The notes under the pieces: model-generated
What the model was told of the DNA's origin: nothing
The model's input: only the letters and a program-made list of their open reading frames with translations
The model's database searches: none
Made by a program: the position numbers and the translations under genes
Origin: CAZQGE01 sp964592815
GTDB lineage: Bacteria > Bacillota > Clostridia > Christensenellales > CAG-917
Direction of reading: 5' to 3'
Length of the DNA stretch: 16,045 nt
NCBI GenBank assembly: GCA_964592815.1
Contig: CAZQGE010000029.1
Location: 1-16,045 of the forward strand
Part shown: positions 14,490 through 16,045 of the stretch, piece by piece
Position numbering within the stretch: position 1 is the first letter of the stretch
Layout: every line of letters begins with the position of its first letter

Positions 14490-15569
14490 TTATTTAACAC
14501 ATTTATAAAAAGGCAATTTAACAATTTCTATATCCAACAACTTGCCTCTGACGTCAGCAGTCAACTTACTGTTTTCATAGCCTTTTTTTAGCCTTATCAT
14601 ACAAATTGCCTTTTGTAAAGTTGGCGAAAAATTGCCAGACGTAACAATTCCTACTTCAAGTCCGTCCGCATACACTTTGCAACTTTCTCTGACAATACCC
14701 CTAGACGTAACCTCTGCACCTAACCTTTCGTACTCAGGCAAATGATTTTGCAAGTATTTTTTGCCAATAAAGTCTGCTTTGCTCATTTTAATTGCAAAAT
14801 TTAAGCCAGTTTCATCAATAGAGAAATCATCATTAAGCTCGTGTCCGTACAAAGGCATACCGCCCTCTAAACGCAACGTATCTCTTGCGCCCAATCCACA
14901 AGGAACAACTCCGAATTTTTCGCCTGCTTTAAGTAAAATATCGTAAAGCGCAACGGCGTCCGTCGTCTTACAGTAAAATTCAAAGCCATCTTCAGCAGTA
15001 TAGCCTGTGCGTGACACAGTTGTTAAAATTCCGCCTACGTTTACGTTTGATTTGAAAGTGTAATACTTTTCAGGTATCAAATGTTTGGCAACAAGAACTT
15101 CAAGAATAGCTTGACTTTTTGGACCTTGCAACGCAATCTGCGCAATAAACTCAGACTTATTTTCAAACAGCACTTCTTTATCCGTCAAATTGGACAGCAC
15201 CCACTTTTCGTCTTTTTGAACGTTTGCACCGTTGACAACCAGGCAAAACAAGTTTTGATTTTCTCTATGAACAAGCACGTCGTCAACTGCTCCGCCCTTG
15301 TAATTTGTGAGCAATGAATACTTAATTTGACCGTCGTACATATTTGTTATATCGTTGCTTAGCAGTCGATTGAGTGCAGTTTCAGCCCCTCTGCCACTAA
15401 AATAGAACTCGCCCATATGAGAAACGTCAAAAAGTCCAGCGTTATTTCTGACGGCATTGTGTTCGGCTATAACCGACGTATATTGAACAGGCAGTTCAAA
15501 GCCTGCAAACTCAACAATTTTGCCACCCAACTCCAAATGCTTTGAATAAAGCGGTGTGCGTTTTGCCAT
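14490..15569 (-). CDS. gcvT: Glycine cleavage system T protein (aminomethyltransferase)
   Basis: This 359-residue enzyme moves the methylene group from aminomethyl-lipoyl-GcvH to tetrahydrofolate, releasing ammonia. Motifs seen are FDVSHMGEF (47-55), GGAVDDVLV (92-100), where an aspartate (D96/D97) is the likely catalytic residue, LGARDTLRLEGGMPLYGHEL (226-245) and TSGNFSPTL (310-318). I chose the ATG at 15569 because GAGGTG lies 6 bases upstream and the protein then begins MAKRTPLYSKH. The ATG at 15581 would overlap lplA and has its purine-rich stretch too close. It starts 1 base after the lplA stop. Its product, 5,10-methylene-THF, is the link to the folate operon. Confidence 0.96.
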   Translation of the reverse strand: MAKRTPLYSKHLELGGKIVEFAGFELPVQYTSVIAEHNAVRNNAGLFDVSHMGEFYFSGRGAETALNRLLSNDITNMYDGQIKYSLLTNYKGGAVDDVLVHRENQNLFCLVVNGANVQKDEKWVLSNLTDKEVLFENKSEFIAQIALQGPKSQAILEVLVAKHLIPEKYYTFKSNVNVGGILTTVSRTGYTAEDGFEFYCKTTDAVALYDILLKAGEKFGVVPCGLGARDTLRLEGGMPLYGHELNDDFSIDETGLNFAIKMSKADFIGKKYLQNHLPEYERLGAEVTSRGIVRESCKVYADGLEVGIVTSGNFSPTLQKAICMIRLKKGYENSKLTADVRGKLLDIEIVKLPFYKCVK

Positions 15570-15570
15570 A

Positions 15571-16045
15571 TTACACCTCACATTCCTTTATTTTTTCTAT
15601 CATCTCTAAAAGCAATATTTTTACGTTTTCAATTTTTTCTTCTTTAAGTGTGCCACAAATTTTTTCGCCTACCATAAGTCTTTCAAGTTTTTCTGAGTAG
15701 AAAGAGTCTATGTCGTCGGAATAAACTTTAATCCAATTTATTTGGTTTTTTTCAATTTTACATTTTGCGCTTACAAGCCTTTTATCTGCACATACGTCCA
15801 CAACAAAGTCGGACTTCTTTTCTATGCCTAATATCCACTCTTTGTCTGCAAAAAACTGTCTATATTCATTCAATTCTTCAAGTTTTTCGGGCTGAATTTC
15901 ATCCGCGTCAACGCTTATGCCATAATGCTCAAAAAAGGAATTTACAATTTTTTCAGCCACCACGTTAACTTCAACTTTTCTACCTAATAATTTTGAAATT
16001 GAAGTTACACGGCTTTGAACGCTTTTCACTCCCTTTGAGCTTAAT
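15571..16045 (-). CDS. lplA: Lipoate-protein ligase A, C-terminal part (cut by window edge)
   Basis: Only the last 157 codons are inside the window. The reading frame stays open to the right edge, so the true start is beyond it; an internal GTG at 16029 is not a gene start. The residues at the edge read LSSKGVKSVQSRVTSI, matching the end of the LplA catalytic domain (SKGVKSVRSRVTN in relatives). They are followed by the small C-terminal accessory domain, with IVNSFFEHYG, DEIQPEKLEELNEYR and WILG. LplA attaches lipoate to a lysine on carrier proteins through lipoyl-AMP. The likely target is GcvH, encoded two genes downstream. Catalytic residues lie outside the window and cannot be checked. Confidence 0.88.
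   Translation of the reverse strand, partial: LSSKGVKSVQSRVTSISKLLGRKVEVNVVAEKIVNSFFEHYGISVDADEIQPEKLEELNEYRQFFADKEWILGIEKKSDFVVDVCADKRLVSAKCKIEKNQINWIKVYSDDIDSFYSEKLERLMVGEKICGTLKEEKIENVKILLLEMIEKIKECEV

Noticed and set aside
15571..16029. Complete 152-residue protein starting with GTG at 16029
   Set aside because: The frame stays open to the window edge and the upstream residues continue LplA homology, so this is a partial gene.
1..16045. CRISPR array, insertion sequence, prophage or defence system
   Set aside because: No regular spacer repeats, transposase, integrase, attachment repeats or defence domains seen; the window is metabolic and transport genes.

Overview
The window is AT-rich, densely packed bacterial chromosome. 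I see no mobile element, CRISPR array, rRNA or tRNA. The kind of organism is inferred from several traits: strong AGGAGG-type ribosome binding sites, a TTG start, a Gram-positive-style lipoprotein, a tetrahydrofolate riboswitch, split glycine decarboxylase subunits and a PuuR-like regulator heading a pot operon. Together they point to an anaerobic Bacillota (Clostridia-like) species. I cannot name the genus.

Layout. (1) 1-5279, plus strand: a polyamine uptake operon. A HTH-cupin regulator comes first, then potA, potB, potC and potD, all but the first junction overlapping by a few bases. Repeated AAACTTT motifs and a perfect inverted repeat lie upstream. A hairpin at 5250-5279 ends this operon and also the convergent folate operon. 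(2) 5300-9029, minus strand: a folate operon, transcribed folC, folE, folP, then a folB-folK fusion. It starts at a good promoter (9001-9029) and has a tetrahydrofolate riboswitch in its leader. The riboswitch's output hairpin contains the folC ribosome binding site and runs into a T-run holding the TTG start codon. (3) 9030-10967, plus strand: a divergent pair of coupled membrane proteins, a DUF5058-type protein and a partner of unknown family. A 21-bp phased repeat array and an intrinsic terminator follow. (4) 11068-11380, minus strand: a 75-residue membrane protein with its own promoter. (5) 11377-16045, minus strand: a glycine cleavage operon, transcribed lplA (cut by the window edge), gcvT, gcvH, gcvPA, gcvPB.

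How the parts connect. The folate genes make dihydropterin precursors, join them to p-aminobenzoate and polyglutamylate the product. The riboswitch would turn the operon down when reduced folate is plentiful. The glycine cleavage genes load one-carbon units onto tetrahydrofolate, and lplA supplies the lipoyl group that GcvH needs. Regions 2 and 5 are therefore two sides of one-carbon metabolism. The polyamine operon is a separate nutrient-uptake unit.

The least explained content is the DUF5058 pair, its palindromic upstream region and its downstream repeat array. The most informative regulatory find is the riboswitch with its compact expression platform. Odd protein architectures are an extended PotA with a second TOBE-like module and a PotD with a C-terminal membrane anchor.
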